Position numbers and translations under genes: made by a program. From contig JAIGNY010000132.1 in NCBI GenBank assembly GCA_020152595.1, forward strand, positions 405,501-469,500: a stretch of DNA of 64,000 nucleotides. Direction: 5' to 3'. The first letter of the stretch is position 1, and every line of letters starts with the position of its first letter. A model generated the notes under the pieces. The model worked only from the letters and a program-made list of their open reading frames with translations, was not told the DNA's origin and searched no databases. Positions 24,476-37,148 of the stretch are shown in pieces. The stretch is from Chiridota heheva (taxonomy: Eukaryota > Echinodermata > Holothuroidea > Apodida > Chiridotidae).

Positions 24476-25754
24476 TAAGCTTGGGCGGTATTGGTTGTTG
24501 CACAATATCGGTGGAAAAATACTTTTAAAAAACGGTATGCAAATGAGCTTTTGACTATTGCACCGGTAACTTCAATGCCGGTAAAGCGCCAAAAAAAAAA
24601 AACATTCTCGAAGCCAAAATCGTAGTAATAGTTTTCATGAAACTTGCGATTTAAATTTTAAAGTACAAAGATAGTATCACGAGCGTTATTTTCCGATCAC
24701 AACTCTCATTTCTTTGAGCAAGAAAAGTCCTCGACAAACCTCAGTCTACTGTGTGTATTAACGTCTGCACAGTCGTACCGAACCTGCAAATTTCATTTAA
24801 ACGCATGCAAATTGCGGTTTTAAGCAAAATTAAGTATTTCATTTCCCATATCTTTTCAAAGGACACAGTTCAGCCTACAATAAATTGGTAGCAACAATAC
24901 AGAGTGTACCACAGAGAATTACGATTAATATTTTATTTTCAATAAGTTCTACAAAAAAAATTACTACCTGAAAAGTAAGGAACCATGCCCCAGCGCAACT
25001 TGCTTCACCACTATCAGGGTGGGTGCGGCCATTTTTTATCAATCATAAAATGAAAATTGAATAAATTAATATAAACTTAAACTAAAATGATAAGCAAAAT
25101 AAAAAGGATCAACAAAGGATAAACAAAATTAACTTACTGAGATTTCCATGTTTTATTCTAGAATATATAGTATTCCGAACAGTCAGGTAAAATTTTAACT
25201 CCTGAAATATGTCCACAAAAGTATTGAGAAACATTGTCAAACACTTTGTAATATGCAGTTCCATATACAGTAATAGTGAAACATGAAAGAAAGGTATAGA
25301 AAAAATAAAAAAATGAGACAAATACAATTCTGAACTAAGCACTCTTCGCTCAGTGTTTGTAACACGGACTTCCATTGTTAAAAAGAACACATCAAAATCA
25401 GCGATGTACAGTGAGTAAACAGAAAGATACATCTTGCTCGCAGTCCCACTATAAGCCCAGGTGCAGGGGAATTATTTCTTTATAAATTAGATCGTGCGAA
25501 AATGTCTTTCCTTCCAAAAGAAATATTATGATTCTTACCCGAAACATACAACATTAAACTCTAAACATTAATCTCTCTGAAACACATACCGCAAAAACAC
25601 GGTAAAGTTATAAAGAATTATAAATAATCCCGCTGCCCCATTCCCAGGCACCTTTGACAGATTTGTTTACAAATTGACGCCTTCTGTGTCTGGACTTTGG
25701 CCTAGCGCGGTCCAATTAATTCAGATTGGCACATTTAAATGGAAATACTTACAA
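24476..25754. other. Unannotated stretch
   Basis: No supported gene. A short A-run lies near 24592-24602. A 107-codon minus-strand frame at 25109-25432 shows no recognisable domain. Confidence 0.4.
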
Positions 25755-26440
25755 AGGTATGTGCCCCCTCCCGATTTTGATGCATTTTGTTTTCAAAATA
25801 TTTTAGGTCTAAAGACATAAATTTGAGTTTGGTGGGGACGGGGATTCACAGCGGTTAAAAACGATTGGAAGGGTACTCCAGAGTGATTCCTTTTTCATAT
25901 ACATGTTGAATTTAATGTTATCAGGCTATCGAATATGGATGGGGACATGCTCCTTTATGAAAACATAATGTGGTGGGTTATCTTGTCCCCTCTCCAATTT
26001 CAATTTCTTCACAAAATGGAAGTATTATGACAGCAAGAAGGGGGCTGCTGGGGACAGGGAAGGTGAGGGCGGCAGGAAGTGGATCTTTGTTATGATCCTC
26101 TAGCTAATTTGCAAGTTTGAAGTGACAAACTGGGATTGTTAAACTATTTAATTTGGGGTGGGGGCATTTTCTTTTGTGAAAACAAATTTGTAGATAATAT
26201 CATCCCCTATGTTCTTAAATTTCTTCACAAAAATTGAAGTATAACGAATAGGAAGAAGGGGTGGGTTAGGGGTGGGTTCTTTGCAAAGATCTCCCATTTA
26301 CAGGTTTTAAACGGCAAATTGGATCGCCAAACCATTGAAATTGAGGTGAGGGAATTTTCTTTATTGTGAAAACATATTTGGTATATGATATTGTCCCCTC
26401 CCCCTCCCCATTTTCATGATTTGTTTCCCTGAATGAAGTC
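25755..26440. repeat. Degenerate tandem repeat of about 215 bp (three to four copies)
   Basis: Successive paragraphs repeat 'tttcttcacaaaa.tggaagta', a G-rich 'gggg.tgggg' patch, 'tttgtgaaaac', and 'ttgtcccctc.cc' at intervals near 215 bp. Copies are strongly diverged, so this is an old array. Confidence 0.65.
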
Positions 26441-26782
26441 CAAGGCGATGTTTCCATCATCCCTGTCCCGTTCTCAGTGAATTTCCTTATATTTCTTACT
26501 TCACAAAATGCTAGATGTCCACTTCCCCTCCCAGCTTAATGGTTTTGATATTGTTGTCTTTTTTTTATATATTTTTTTTTATGGCTTTCCTCCAGTTTAA
26601 ATGTTTACCTAAAAGTGTCATGTAGTTTGTCTTTTAACAAGTTAGCGCTGCGTGAAAGATTTATTCTCACGTGGACACCATATTTTGTTAAGTTTTTTCT
26701 TAAAATAAAACTCCAACAGAGGTATATGAGATGCTTTAAGTTCTATTTTTCCATTGGATCAAATGCATGATCATTCTCCCCT
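26441..26782. other. Unannotated stretch
   Basis: AT-rich sequence with T-runs near 26560-26580. No gene or repeat recognised. Confidence 0.4.
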
Positions 26783-27212
26783 TAGTCATGTGATCACCTC
26801 CCTGATTCATGTGATCACCCCCCATGAGTCATGTGATCACCTCCTCGAGTCATATGATCACCTCTCCTGTGTCATGTGATCACCTCCCCTGTGTCATGTG
26901 ATCACCTTTCCTGTGAGTCATGTGATCACCTCCTTTTGAGTCATGTGATCACCTCTCCTGAGTCATGTGATCACCTCTCCTAAGTCATGTGATCAACTCT
27001 CCTAAGTCATGTGATCACCTTTCCTGTGAGTCATGTGATCAACTCTCCTAAGTCATGTGATCACCTTTCCTGTGAGTCATGTGATCATCTCTCCTAAGTC
27101 ATGTGATCACCTCCTAAGTCATGTGATCACCTCTCCTGAGTCATGTGATCACCTCTCCTGAGTCATGTGATCACCTCTCCTGAGTCATGTGATTACCTCT
27201 CCTGAGTCATGT
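26783..27212. repeat. 22-bp minisatellite with E-box-like core (about 20 copies)
   Basis: Units of about 22 bp contain gagtcatgtgatcacctctc. Each typical unit holds TCATGTGA, an M-box/E-box-like site, overlapping the palindrome GTGATCAC. Linkers vary (ctcct, cttcctgt, cccc) while the core is nearly invariant. Whether this reflects binding or simply array homogenisation cannot be told from sequence. Confidence 0.95.
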
Positions 27213-28847
27213 CACATTTTACAAACGAATTACTGAAAATATAATCATGGAATGTACCTATTCATTCAAAGGAGAGTGCTGTTAGAACATGCTTGTAATA
27301 CTTACAGTACATATCAAAATGAAAAGAAATACAAATTTGACAGTTTCATAGACTTGCAACTTAAAAGTACACAGTACACACTCATGTTTCTGTACATGAC
27401 ACACATACAGTAGAGTGCACTGTTGGAGGAAACTCTCTCAACGAACAGCATTTCCTCTGTGCCATATTTCCTGAATTTTGTGAAAACATAAACCGGCACT
27501 GTGGGAAATGTAATACCTTCACCATGAGATTGAAACTCTTACACGAGCATGCCACAAACATGCCCTCTTCTTTGTGAGGGCCCCCCTCTCTAAAAGTTTT
27601 TGCTGTACATGTCATGGTAACAAAACCATTCTCAAAATGCTGAGTGCAACACTACAATATATTTAGAAATCTCACTTTTACAGTTGAAAATAAAAAATAT
27701 AAATTGTCATTTCTCTTCTATTACTTCATTCAAAAATTCAAACAATTAAAATCCACTCATCCATCAGTGTTTCTGTCCGTCACAAAATGTCTTCTTTACT
27801 TTAAGATCTCTGTCTCATTACGAACTCCAATTCAACCTTTTGTGAAGAATTTTTTTTAATTCTAGTGATGTTTGACTTATTAAAGCGAATTCATGACATA
27901 TATTGGTCCATTATATTCTGATTAGCCACCATAAATCATTATTGAAAAGTTGGGAGAAGAGTCAGTGCATTGCCCCTGATATTCTCAAACTCCAGATAAG
28001 AATCACCAAAAAACAAATGGAAAGATATGAATGTGATTAATATTTACTGGATACAGATGGCTGGATACAATATTATTGTTTTAGTATGTTTTTTTTCTGT
28101 TGCCTAGCAGCATGTATCTTTCAAGGAATGGTGATTAAATTTGTTCTGTTTTAGGTCATTTACAACCAGTTTATTTTCAATAATATTTTTGAGGTTGATG
28201 ATGATACACTTGTCATAGATATGATTGGGTACAGTATGCCAAGTTCAATGTATTGTTGCCCATGGCAAGGACCATACATTAGTATACTTCTCAACCATGG
28301 AAGAATGTTGTATGTGAGCATTTTGTGTGACGAAAATATTGCAGAACTTGAACTTAAGCAGAATGGGGAAAGAAAGTAGGATTTGGAACATGATGAAATT
28401 AATGCAGTACTCGATAGGTGGCCACTGGGGTAAAATGTTCTAAAAAGTGGTCCTTCAAATTCTTATTTGATGATTTAAGTCCAGTTGGGCCATTTAGTGA
28501 CCCAGGGTATGTTATTGATACAGTAAATAATGCTATGTAAACAGTAATGTTAACCCTGCATTGCCATGGCTGAAAGGTACACAAATTTGACTTCTTCATT
28601 TGTTTCCCCCACTTATGTTACCCCCTCCCATCCCCCCCCCCCCCCCCCTCCCCACGCTTACAATATTCTGGCCACGCTACTGGCAGTACTTGAATTACTA
28701 TAATGGTATGCAGAAATTATTGAGGTGGATAAAGGGTAGGGGGGTGTAGTGTGATGTGATGATGGGAGTATTTGATAATTGTTGTACTATGATTAACTTT
28801 ATAAAGCATCTATTGTAGATGAAACTAGGATTGATTATCTACCTACT
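27213..28847. other. Unannotated stretch
   Basis: No supported gene. A C-run/C-rich patch lies at about 28605-28660 and a G-rich patch at about 28735. Frames of 60-80 codons show no domain. Confidence 0.4.
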
Positions 28848-29085
28848 GTGTTGTAGCGGTTATCATACCAGTCTACAGACCACGAGGCCCTGGGTTCAAG
28901 CCTGGGTTGGGTAGACACACCAGTGTACCACAACTGGTTATCAAAGGCCGTGGACATTGACTTGGTTGTCGATGTTATGTCTGTCCGTATGTCGTACCTG
29001 TGTTCTCGTCCGGGTCGTATTAAGCGTTTCGTGATAGCATTGTTACTATCATAACCGAATACGCAGGCGACGACCCTGTTATTGT
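28848..29085 (+). mobile_element. tRNA-derived SINE-like sequence
   Basis: An A-box-like TAGCGGTTATCA (28853-28864) and a B-box GGTTCAAGCC (28893-28902) are spaced about 40 bp apart, as in an RNA polymerase III internal promoter. A non-tRNA body of about 170 bp rich in 'gtcgta' and 'tgtccg' words follows. The 3' side lacks an acceptor-stem complement, so this is not a good tRNA gene. No second copy of the body is seen in the window. The right boundary is approximate. Confidence 0.5.
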
Positions 29086-31004
29086 AATTGTGTGTTCACT
29101 CGTCGTTGTCACGATGAAACTAGGTAGGGTGTCTTGGGGGGGGGGGGGGCACTTCATACTAAAAATGGTAGGAGTGTGCAGCCCACTAACCGAAAAAACA
29201 TACCCACAGTATGACAGATGTTCTGGTAACTGCAGTGTGAAATTATACAATTTTGATACCCAGATTATAAAAGAAGTCAATTTTTTCACCTGCAGTATGA
29301 AAGAAGTCAATTTTGATACAGCAGTATGAGGAGTATTCAACGAAAATGTTGTAAAAATGGAGACTAAGCAGTACAAAATTAACACAGTAAAACAACTTTT
29401 TTGGGGACCTGCACTACGAAAATTATGAGAAAAAAAGGCACCTGCTGGAGTGGCACATGTATATACTGTATATCTCACATATGGAATTCCCCCCCCCCCC
29501 CTCCTCAGTTACTGTTAAAAACTAGCACCAATAAATGAAGTGAAATGATATACAGAATTTATAGATACATGTAACAATAGTTAAATTATTGAAAATCTCA
29601 AGACAATGAAAATGGTCAATAAGTCTCATAAAAAAATAGCTATTGTTACAGCTGCTATAATTTACAAATTTGTATGAAAATGTGTGTGAGCTGTAAACAT
29701 GTTTTACATTGGATCGATAAGATGATAATGTGTATAACCTTATTCAAATCATAAAAGAAGATTTCTTTATGCCCTGGGGCCTAAAATGATGACATCATAC
29801 AGCCATATAATATTGCCATAAGTCACTCTGTGTGCTTGGGTCATTCGACCACACTCAGTTTGAAAATTCACAAATTCTGCTGCTAGTTAATGGAATTTGC
29901 TTTGCTTTGATATTCATACAGTAATTAACTAACCTTCTGAATTTAGGGAAAAAATGCTGGGTGGAGACTTTTTTATTAGAGCATAGCATAGGTGTTTCTT
30001 ACATCAAATACAATATTTCTGATCATATGAAAGATAGAATTTAAAGGTCATCAGGAAATTCTGCCCAAGTTTGCTGTGTTGAGCAGATGTAACAGCCACA
30101 GCTGTTTCTTTCAACAATAAGATTCACAAAAATTACCCTTGTGTCCCCCCACCCCTAACCTTTCCACATTACTGCCTTTCTACTTGTACATTTGACATGC
30201 ATAACTGAAATTCTTAATGGATAATGTCATCTTTCCACAAAGCCTCAAAATATTACCCTTTTGCTAAAATGACTGATTTACATCTTGTTTTTTTTAACAA
30301 TTTGATGAAAGCAAATATTTGTTCTGTTTCCCCAATTTCCACTAATCCCTGCTGGCAAAATTTTCACTTTTGTGATAAGAGCTGTGCACAGTTAAGTGTT
30401 GTATTGAGCATCAAATAATCAATATGACCAGTACAGTATGTCGTGGTAACACACATGTACTGTAGGATATATAGTACAGTGGCTGCTATGAATTATGTGA
30501 TGTTTTCATACATCAGAGCAAGGTTTACACTTGAGAAAAATGATAAATTTGAAATCAATGACTCTTTGGGGAACTTACTTGACACATGTTGAAGGAAAAG
30601 TTACAGGCATTGTGAACAAATTGTAAGGCTGTATCTCTTGCCTGTAACTTAAGAATTTTTTTGTGTTTTTTTTTTTTCATATTTATTTTAGCCAAATATT
30701 ACAACATTTTCAAAAGATACAAGTGAAATGTAGGACAAAGTATATAACTTGTCTATCAGGTGTATCAACTCAACTGTCTTGGCTTTTCCTTGATGCCATC
30801 TATACTGAAGTTTATCAACAATATGGCTTTACGTTACAATATTCACTGTGTAATTTACTACACATGTCCATATTGCTGGATCCGGTTCTGAAATTTTGAA
30901 CATCACGTATATGAACTCCTTATGCGATTACACTATAATTATGGAAAACACTGTGCAAGCCTTTTTCTCATTACTGACCTATTTTTTAGTCACCATATAA
31001 ATTT
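29086..31004. other. Unannotated stretch
   Basis: No supported gene. It holds a G-run at about 29138-29149, a C-run at about 29489-29500, and a short duplication 'aaagaagtcaattttt' at about 29270 and 29300. Open frames up to 152 codons (29020-29478, minus) have no recognisable domain and cross the G-run. Confidence 0.4.
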
Positions 31005-31112
31005 GTCAGGCTGTTTGTAATATGTGTGCAGCAATTTGCATGACAAATATGCAAAAATAGCTGTTTGTGATATTTGGGCAGCAATTTACATGACGAATAT
31101 GCAAATATGAAT
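31005..31112. repeat. Tandem duplicate of about 55 bp
   Basis: Two units share 'gctgtttgt.atat', 'gcagcaattt.catgac' and 'aatatgcaaa'. A small local duplication in AT-rich DNA. Confidence 0.7.
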
Positions 31113-31860
31113 TAGAAGGAAAATGTCATATTGTGTCCTTGAGCTGATCGTGTGTTAGTGGAACCTATTCATTAAGAGAAGGAAAAGCGGATTGTGATGA
31201 AATGGAGATAGCTCTATATTTATCATATGGATTGTTTTGATAGGGAACGAGTAAATCTTTCAGGTATATGAAGGAGCTACATCTTATTAATAAGAGCATA
31301 CAATTTTTATGTAGAATTAAGAGTGTAGATGTTGAAAAAAAAACAGGTATCCAATAGTAATTTTTGCAAAACTTTCTTTACTAGAATTATGATATTTAAG
31401 TTGATATGAATTCATGGATTTGAGAAAACAGGAAAGGAAATCTGTAAAGGAAGTTTTGTTTTTAACCCTCTACTTATGGGATATAGCTCCCCACCCCTAA
31501 TCAGAGCTTCCCACCCTCAATCAGAGCTCGATCCCCACCCCAAATCAGCCATTTTTATTATACATTAAGTGTTATCTTATGTCAAAAATACTTAGCTCCC
31601 TTCCAATCCTGTAACCAACTGTCACTGTTCTTGTGGAACATTTCATAACAAATTTGAATTTTAAACCATTAACCAATAGCATATTTTGAGAGTGTAAAGC
31701 CACAACACAGATATGAAATTTGAAATCTGAAAGGTCAGATATCGTATTAACATGGATGGATACCTTGGAAATCAATACAATTCCAACGTTTCTGATTGGT
31801 CAAAATGTTTACATAATCACCAACGAGCCAATTAATTACTGTCGCAGAAGTTACGTTACT
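31113..31860. other. Unannotated stretch
   Basis: No supported gene. A triplicated 'tcccca.ccc.aatcagagc' phrase at about 31485-31550 is the only local repeat. Confidence 0.4.
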
Positions 31861-32400
31861 ACAGTAGTATGATCAGATTTACTGGTATTAGTCAGGTTCA
31901 CTTTATTTTTGTGGAAAGTTTTGGGGATTAGCAAACCTATACATTTTTTAAAAGGTCATAACCCCAGAATTTTGAAACTCAAAGTTTCCATTTGCCCTGT
32001 TACCTGCATGTCATTCAAAATGGTGGGAAAACAAAATGGCTGCCAAACTAGAAAATATTCCAAAAAGTAATCATATAAATAGAATTGGGCAATTTGACTT
32101 AAAATTCTGTATTAATTTTTATGGCTTTTTAAACATATTTTATACCTTCCATCTTTTATAATAAATTCATGTCATCCAAAATGGCAGAAAAACAAAATGG
32201 CCACCAAAATAGAAAATATTACAAAAAAATAATCATATCAAATAGAATAGAACTGGGCAATTTGACTTGAAATCCTTTATTAATTTATGAATATTTAAAC
32301 ATATTTTACCTCCCATCTTTTATAATAAGGTCATGTCATCCAAAATGGTGGGAAAACAAAATATCCACCAAAACAAACAAAATATTATGGAAATTAAATG
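31861..32400 (-). repeat. Dispersed repeat with about 160-bp tandem paragraphs
   Basis: Paragraphs repeat 'tcatgtcatccaaaatgg', 'gaaaaacaaaatgg', 'gaaaatatt' and 'gaattgggcaatttgactt' about two and a half times. Read on the minus strand, this block aligns with sequence on both sides of family B copy 2 (38930-39062 and 41568-41760), so those two stretches were one such repeat before the insertion. The left end here (31868-31894) contains a single unit like those of the 18-bp array at 41764. Strand given is relative to the 39/41 kb copy. Confidence 0.7.
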
Positions 32401-33190
32401 AGGTATGAATTGGAACTTGTTTGCTAAACTTTCTTTTTAAAGTTTTTTTTTAAAGCTCGTACTTATTTTCGCGGAACTGGTACATTTATTCAAAGAATGG
32501 TTTTAAATTTTACTCGTGAAAAGGTTTTTGTAACTGAAAATTTCACTAACTAGCAATCGATGCATTGTGACATCATTTACCATAACAAGCATCAATGAAA
32601 CAAAACATGCCACTGATCTATAATATTAATATATGTTGGTGGTATGTGTATGCTAGATAGACCAGATACATCTACAGTAGATCATGTTCAGAAAGTGATA
32701 TCCATTGATATCCAATTGATATCCATTTTTGCTTTCCAAGTAATATCCATTTTTGCTCTCCAAGTAATATCCATTTTGGCTCTCCAAGTAATATCCATTT
32801 TTGCTCTTTGGGAGTGATTTGATAAGTATTGTATTAACTTCAAATTATTTTAGGCAAGTAAGGTGAGTGGCATTGTATTTCCACCTAAATTTTACATTGA
32901 TTTTAGCAATATGCAAACCGGCCTATTGTTACATAATCAATGGTTATGGTTGTATTGAGGGTCCTTTGTACATCAATAGAAAACTCAGGCATAGATGATG
33001 CATGGATTGAGTCAGATGTTTATGGTTCTTCCACAGTAAGGCAAATCTTTAGGTGCTCTCATTATAAGATATCTATCCAAGTACACATCCGCACTTACAT
33101 GGCATTGTTTGAAATTGTCAGGGACAGTGGCAGGGAGGCCAGGGGGCAACTTCCCCCTCCAGCGATGCTTTCCAAGTGCTCACAATCGTT
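32401..33190. other. Mostly unannotated, with a small 24-bp array
   Basis: At about 32697-32808 a unit containing ccaagtaatatccattttt plus 'gctct' repeats three to four times. The remaining sequence shows no gene. An 84-codon frame at 32940 has no recognisable domain. Confidence 0.5.
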
Positions 33191-33329
33191 CTGAGAACAT
33201 ATTTTTTAGGCCCTGAGAACATATTTTTTAGGCCCTGAGAACATATTTTTTAGGCCCTGAGAACATATTTTTTAGGCCCTGAGAACATATTTTTTAGGCC
33301 CTGAGAACATATTTTTTAGGCCCTGAGAA
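33191..33329. repeat. 22-bp tandem array, six identical copies
   Basis: Six consecutive identical 22-bp units, each ctgagaacatattttttag followed by gcc, with a seventh broken unit. Perfect identity implies very recent expansion or an assembly/replication slippage product. Confidence 0.95.
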
Positions 33330-34169
33330 AATTTACGTGTTGATCAATAACTTTTCCCTATAATATATTCAGCACGTAATATTTAATTTTTTGAGTCAAA
33401 AAGTGCATGAATTTTCCACAAAAAAGACCAAATTTTCCGGGGACTTCGCCCAAACCCCCACATCATTGGTACTCGAGCTCGGACAGAAGCTGATGCATTG
33501 CAATATTTGACAATATTAAATATCTGTTCCTGCCATGAAGGGCAAATAGTTTTATTGAAGACAGTTGGTAGAAGAAGCCTTTCGAGAGGGCGCTGAATGC
33601 TCACAGGAGCATAAGAATTGTCATGAGAAATATTTTCTTATATACTTTTTAATCTCAACGTCGTAAATGTTTTTTTTTCTCAAAGCTTTATTCTTACATT
33701 AAAAACATGAAAACCATTCCTAGACCCTAACTGTAGTGAATGGGATCCTATTTTTTCATTCCAAAATATATATTTCTTTAAATTAATTTTATTGTGGAAT
33801 TGACACGATTTTAAGCAATATTCTTCTACCAAACTTACGCCAAATATTGTTACTTAATAGCTTCCTGGGGCTTTGCCCTGTGGGAGCCTACCAGGACATT
33901 GACCCTGGATCTGACACAATATTAATACATTTTCTGCTATCAAAATCGTGAGAAATGCAGGGATTCTGAAGGCTTCACCCCCAGCGCTCCTACCTGCAGC
34001 TTCACCCCATAGATGTGACAGGGCTTCCTGCAAAACCCTAGGTCTCCGGTCCCCAATAGGGCTTCGCCGCCTTTGTCCCTCCCTATATTTTGGTTAAAGT
34101 TGACACAATTTTAAGCAAGACCCATTTTGGCCCCCAATAATGAACACCTTCCCAAATAAGTTTTTCCAT
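33330..34169. other. Unannotated stretch
   Basis: No supported gene. Words such as 'gggctt.gcc' recur near 33440, 33870, 33990 and 34060, suggesting decayed dispersed repeat sequence. Confidence 0.4.
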
Positions 34170-35165
34170 CAGGATCTCTTCTTAATTTCTGAGAAATCGT
34201 AAATTTCTGGAAAATCTTGGTCCTTCAATTTTCAGGAAATTTCTTTCCTTTTGGGGATATTTTCTTCAATATTTGGGAAGTTTTCTTGAATTTTTAGGAA
34301 ATTTCATTCAGTTTCTGGGAAAACTCCATCAATTTTCAGGAATTTTCCTAGTTTCGTGAAATTTGCTTCCATCCTTGTGTAATTTCCTTCATTTTGGGGA
34401 TAATTTCTTTAATATTTGGAAATTTCCTTTGATTTTGGAAAATCTTCAATTTTCGAAAAATTTCTTCATTTTTGTGACCATTTGCTTTTGTTATGTTGAA
34501 ATTTCCTTCCTTTTGGGGATATTCTTTATTTGGGGGAATTTTTTTTCAAATTTGGCAAAGTTTTCTTCAATTTGGGGGAAAGTTCCTTCATTTTGCAGAA
34601 AGTTTCTATTTTGAGGAAGTTTTCTTCAATTTTTATGAAATTTCTTTCAATTTCTGCGAAAACTTCAATTTTCAGGAAGTTTCCTAGTTTCGTAAAATTT
34701 GCTTCCATCCTCGTGAAATTTCCTTCATTTTGTAGATGTTTTTTTTAATTGTTGGGAAGTTTTTCTTCAATGTTTGGAAAGTTTTCTTCAATTTTCTGAA
34801 AAATTTCTTTATTTTTGGGAACTTTTTGGCCTTTTCAGGATTTTTTTTTGAATTTTTTTTTGAAATTTGCTTCCATTTATGTGAATTTTTTTTATTTTGG
34901 AGATATTTTTTTCAATTTTTGAGAAATTCCTTTCATTTTTGTGGATATTTTCTTCAATTTTTAAAAAGTTTTCTTCAATTTTCTGGAAATTTCCTTCATT
35001 TTGGGGATTTTTTTTGCATTCTGGGGATTTTTTTTTAATTTTCAAGAAATTTGCTTCCATTTTCGGGAAATTTCCTTTATTTTGAGATATTTTCTTCAAT
35101 TTTTGGGAATTTTTTTTTCAATTTTTGGATTTTTTTTTTCATTTAATGGCCTTTTTTCTTAGATT
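34170..35165. repeat. T-rich degenerate minisatellite
   Basis: Phrases such as 'aaatttccttcattttgggg', 'atttgcttccat' and 'tcttcaatttt' alternate with period near 30-35 bp but high divergence. Small Phe-rich frames on both strands are by-products. A second block with the same vocabulary lies at 43200-43690. Confidence 0.85.
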
Positions 35166-35454
35166 TCAGGATTTTTTTCAAAGCTGCTTTGCCTCCTGGA
35201 CCCCTTGCATGGATTTTTCCTTTGATTTGAAACACTGATTTTAAGCATATTTCCTGAACAGTGCCATCTAAACAGTGCATGCCAATTCAAATTATGTGCC
35301 AATCCTTTTTCATGAGCATTTTTTTGGGGGGTGCCAAAATGCCCTTGCTCCCCCTTCCCCCTTGCTCCCCCTCGCTCCCCTCCCCCTCGCTCCCCCCCTC
35401 CTCACCCCCACACACACACCCAGTGAAACATAACCCACCACGCCAGGGAGCATT
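35166..35454. other. Unannotated, C-rich low-complexity segment
   Basis: About 35340-35420 is a C-rich run of 'ccccttgctcccc' type words followed by a CA run. No gene seen. Confidence 0.6.
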
Positions 35455-36192
35455 TCTTCAAGGAGAATCCACATCTTGAAGCAATATGTTTTAAACCTAC
35501 AGAAGATGTACCACAGCCCTTGCAGCTGGCACATAACCATTTATGTCAAGCTCTGACCAAAGAGGATGTCCTCATAAGTTCAAAGCATGGGAAACTGAAA
35601 AGTCCTCCATGCCATGTGTAAGTCCATGATGAATTACCTGCATCGGGTGGAAACGATCTTGTTCTTTTTAGCAGCATCCAGATATTGTTACCTGTCTCTT
35701 CACTTGGAAGCAAGTTTTTGATTGAATCAAATACAAGTGTCTGTTGCCACGGTATATTGCCACGGTATATTACAGACATGAGTGAGACGCAGATAAAACA
35801 CCCTAAAAATGGAATGAGCTTCAGAATGAAAACTTCTCCGTTACCAAGAGTGAGACACTATTTGTTTCCATAGGTTTAGATAATGCATGTAAGCATCTCA
35901 ACAAGATAATTAAAGTTTTTTCTGGCTCAATTGGCATTTCTAATAATCCTAATGCAAGACAGCGATTCTTCTTGGCATTCCCAGAGATGGCTACGTGACA
36001 TATCTCTACTGAGTTCAAAGAACAGTTTGGTCTCCAAAACAACAAGCAGCAAGAGCATCATGGCTTGCATTCAAGCGCTGTTCAAAAGGAACATGAAGCT
36101 GTTGGCAAAATCAAAAGTGCGATTCTGTGTCATGAAAACCTTTTGAAGTTCAAGGTGATGACTTGTTGGTACAAATGCATACGTTCCCCAAG

Positions 36193-36570
36193 AGTATGTC
36201 ACACAGATATTGAGTGTAGACAAACATGGACAAGAGCAAGAGTATGTCACACAGATAATGCATGCAGACAAACATGGACAAGAGCAAGAGTATGTCACAC
36301 AGATAATGCATGCAGACAAACATGGACAAGAGCAAGAGTATGTCACACAGATAATGCGTGCAGACGAACATGGACAAGAACAAGAGTATGTCACACAGAT
36401 ATTGAGTGCAGACAAACATGGACAAGAGCAAGAGTATGTTACACAGATAATGAGTGCAAACAAACATGGACAAGAGCAAGAGTATGTCACACAGATAATG
36501 CATGCAGACAAACATGGACAAGAGCAAGAGTATGTCACACAGATGTTAAGTGCAGACAAACATGGACAAA
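36193..36570 (+). repeat. 48-bp in-frame tandem repeat in the pseudogene (8 copies)
   Basis: Eight units of 48 bp code for 16 residues each, DKHGQEQEYVTQIMHA with variants, inside an open frame at 36210-36731. Length is exactly a multiple of three in every unit, so the frame is kept on through to the downstream homology. The antisense strand is also open (36071-36658) for the same reason. The family region normally has one such segment, so this is an expansion. Confidence 0.9.
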
Positions 36571-37148
36571 AGTTGTATGAAACATATGTCACCAAACGTA
36601 TCAATGGAGATATTAGTTTCTGGGCTTCAGTCCAAAAGGAGAAGAACATGATGTTCATGTCAGGTAGTAGAAAGCAATCTGTAAAGATTCATGACCATAC
36701 AGTCCATCTGAAACAAACTAAAGATCTATAGGTCGACATCGTGCATGCCAAGTCAAACAGAGATATTGACGAGAAAAATGTGATTGCCAACTTTGGGTTC
36801 ATACTAACTCCAAGGGAATTCTTTGCACCTGATGGATCACATTTACCTTAAACTGACAAGTCAAAGCTGATACATTTGCTGAATCTTTTTAAAAACAAGC
36901 AGAAGTTCAACAGCATGACAACACTCCAAATGAAAGATAATAACCATGAGAAGCTGTCACTCTGATGGTATATGTCTGTCAGCAGCTTTAAGTTGACATA
37001 GAACCAATCTGGAGAGCTTTAGGCAAAGAAAAGGTGAAAGCTTTGCCAATTTTACATGCTTTTACACAAAATAAAAACATTCAAGATTTTCAGAAACAGG
37101 CAAGACAAAATAAAGCTGAAAGTGATGTTGTTGAAAGTGATGTTGTTG

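Noticed and set aside
24049-24528. Cys/Ser/Phe-rich frames up to 147 codons resembling a repeat protein
   Set aside because: Generated by a 33-bp stop-free unit; alternative frames on both strands are equally long.
26783-27212. CRISPR-like array
   Set aside because: Repeats of 22 bp are contiguous without unique spacers, and the DNA is from an animal genome.
28848-28915. A working tRNA gene
   Set aside because: A and B boxes are present but the acceptor stem and terminator are not convincing; fits a SINE head.
36071-36658. 195-codon minus-strand frame rich in Cys
   Set aside because: Antisense shadow of the 48-bp repeat; the plus strand carries the family homology.
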